Below are positions 5,786 through 5,937 of a stretch of DNA of 5,937 bases, piece by piece. The notes below the pieces were generated by a model. That model worked only from the letters and a program-made list of their open reading frames with translations. It was not told where the DNA came from and made no database searches. How positions within the stretch are numbered: the first letter of the stretch is position 1; every line of letters starts with the position of its first letter. Origin of the DNA: Clostridia bacterium (GTDB lineage: Bacteria; Bacillota; DSM-521; Neomoorellales; Neomoorellaceae). Position numbers and translations under genes: made by a program. Location: the NCBI GenBank assembly GCA_030445875.1, contig JASUSX010000137.1, positions 1 to 5,937 of the forward strand. Direction: 5' to 3'.

Positions 5786-5803
5786 TGGTGCGTAGACAGA
5801 CCA
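5786..5803 (-). promoter_or_regulatory. Putative upstream activator site 3 (inverted, proximal)
   Basis: On the minus strand this reads TGGTCT-N6-GCACCA, identical at all 12 fixed positions to site 2 with a different 6-bp spacer. It lies in non-coding DNA, so coding constraint does not explain the match. The centre is about 100 bp before the predicted sigma-54 start and 80 bp from site 2. Between them a further half-site-like GACCACA (5753-5759) is the inverse of TGTGGTC (5704-5710). Confidence 0.6.
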
Positions 5804-5825
5804 GGAAAGGTTCTTTTTTCTCCCC

Positions 5826-5861
5826 GCCCCTGGAGCCGGAGACGGCGAAAGGGGCATTTTT
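5826..5861 (+). terminator. Intrinsic terminator of the activator gene
   Basis: GCCCCT (5826-5831) pairs with AGGGGC (5850-5855). Inside, GCCG (5835-5838) pairs with CGGC (5843-5846) around a GAGA tetraloop, with a purine-rich 3x3 internal loop (GGA/GAA) between the helices that could form tandem G-A pairs. A then T5 (5856-5861) follows. It ends the activator transcript between the upstream activator sites and the sigma-54 promoter, so the next gene is insulated from read-through. Confidence 0.75.
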
Positions 5862-5867
5862 ATGCCC

Positions 5868-5883
5868 TGGCACACTTCTTGCA
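5868..5883 (+). promoter_or_regulatory. Sigma-54 (-24/-12) promoter for the gene beyond the right edge
   Basis: TGGCAC-N5-TTGCA: GG at 5869-5870 and GC at 5881-5882 with exactly 10 bp between, matching the consensus TGGCAC-N5-TTGCW. Transcription should start near 5894. It faces right, away from the activator gene, toward the ribosome binding site at 5924-5930, and has a perfect match of the repeated activator motif about 65 bp upstream of the -24 box. It is the best sigma-54 promoter in the window. Confidence 0.9.
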
Positions 5884-5923
5884 AAAAAACGGCGAAGTGA
5901 TTGCGGTAACAAGCATAACCCTT

Positions 5924-5930
5924 AAGGAGG
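5924..5930 (+). promoter_or_regulatory. Ribosome binding site of the next gene (start codon past the window)
   Basis: AAGGAGG is a full-strength Shine-Dalgarno sequence 30 nt after the predicted sigma-54 start site. The ATG at 5931-5933 touches it and is too close to be used, so the real start most likely lies at or just after base 5938. The product is not visible. A sigma-54-controlled gene next to an AOR-family gene and a CBS-PAS activator may well be a canonical AOR or another enzyme of aldehyde metabolism; that is inference only. Confidence 0.75.
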
Positions 5931-5937
5931 ATGTTGA

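Noticed and set aside
5583..5912. 109- and 75-codon minus-strand frames over the activator's 3' end and the control region
   Set aside because: They cross the HTH-coding region, the terminator, the sigma-54 promoter and the repeated dyads; low-complexity translation with no domain.
1..5937. tRNA, rRNA, CRISPR array, insertion sequence
   Set aside because: No cloverleaf-like segment, no regularly spaced repeats, and no transposase or terminal inverted repeats were seen.

Overview
The window reads as chromosome of a moderately GC-rich, probably thermophilic, anaerobic Firmicute. A Moorella-like acetogen is the best guess. The guess rests on strong AGGAGG-type ribosome binding sites, GC-rich coding with A/T-rich gaps, a tungsten/molybdopterin aldehyde:ferredoxin oxidoreductase (AOR) family gene, and a CBS-PAS sigma-54 activator. 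Genus is inference; no marker gene is present.

Layout, left to right. (1) The last 62 codons of glucose-6-phosphate dehydrogenase (zwf), ending at 190. (2) A 134-nt gap with a good minus-strand sigma-A-like promoter that points back into zwf. (3) A complete metal-dependent cyclase / kynurenine-formamidase-like hydrolase (325-945). (4) A two-gene toxin-antitoxin-like cassette, DUF4258 (1042-1371) and a YgiT/MqsA-type zinc-finger protein (1364-1618), overlapping by 8 nt. (5) A relic of a second cyclase gene (1623-1718), only its C-terminus, so the cassette sits between an intact cyclase and the stump of a paralogue. (6) A strong hairpin plus T5 whose last T touches the ATG of the next gene. (7) An AOR-family gene (1751-3478) that lacks the CxxCxxxC iron-sulfur segment. 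(8) A regulatory gap with an extended -10 promoter and dyads. (9) A 698-residue sigma-54-dependent activator (3617-5713) with CBS pair, two PAS domains, AAA+ domain and a Fis/TyrR-type helix-turn-helix. (10) A 224-nt control region with upstream activator sites, an intrinsic terminator, a near-consensus sigma-54 -24/-12 promoter, and a Shine-Dalgarno sequence for a gene that starts just past the window edge.

The clearest regulatory logic is on the right. An 18-bp motif, TGGTCY-N6-GCACCA, occurs once over the activator's own promoter (3519-3536) and three times upstream of the sigma-54 promoter (5685-5702, 5706-5723, and inverted at 5786-5803). This is what one expects if the activator limits its own synthesis and switches on the next gene, although no binding data are available here. 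The AOR neighbour suggests the regulon concerns aldehyde or carboxylate metabolism; that last step is inference.
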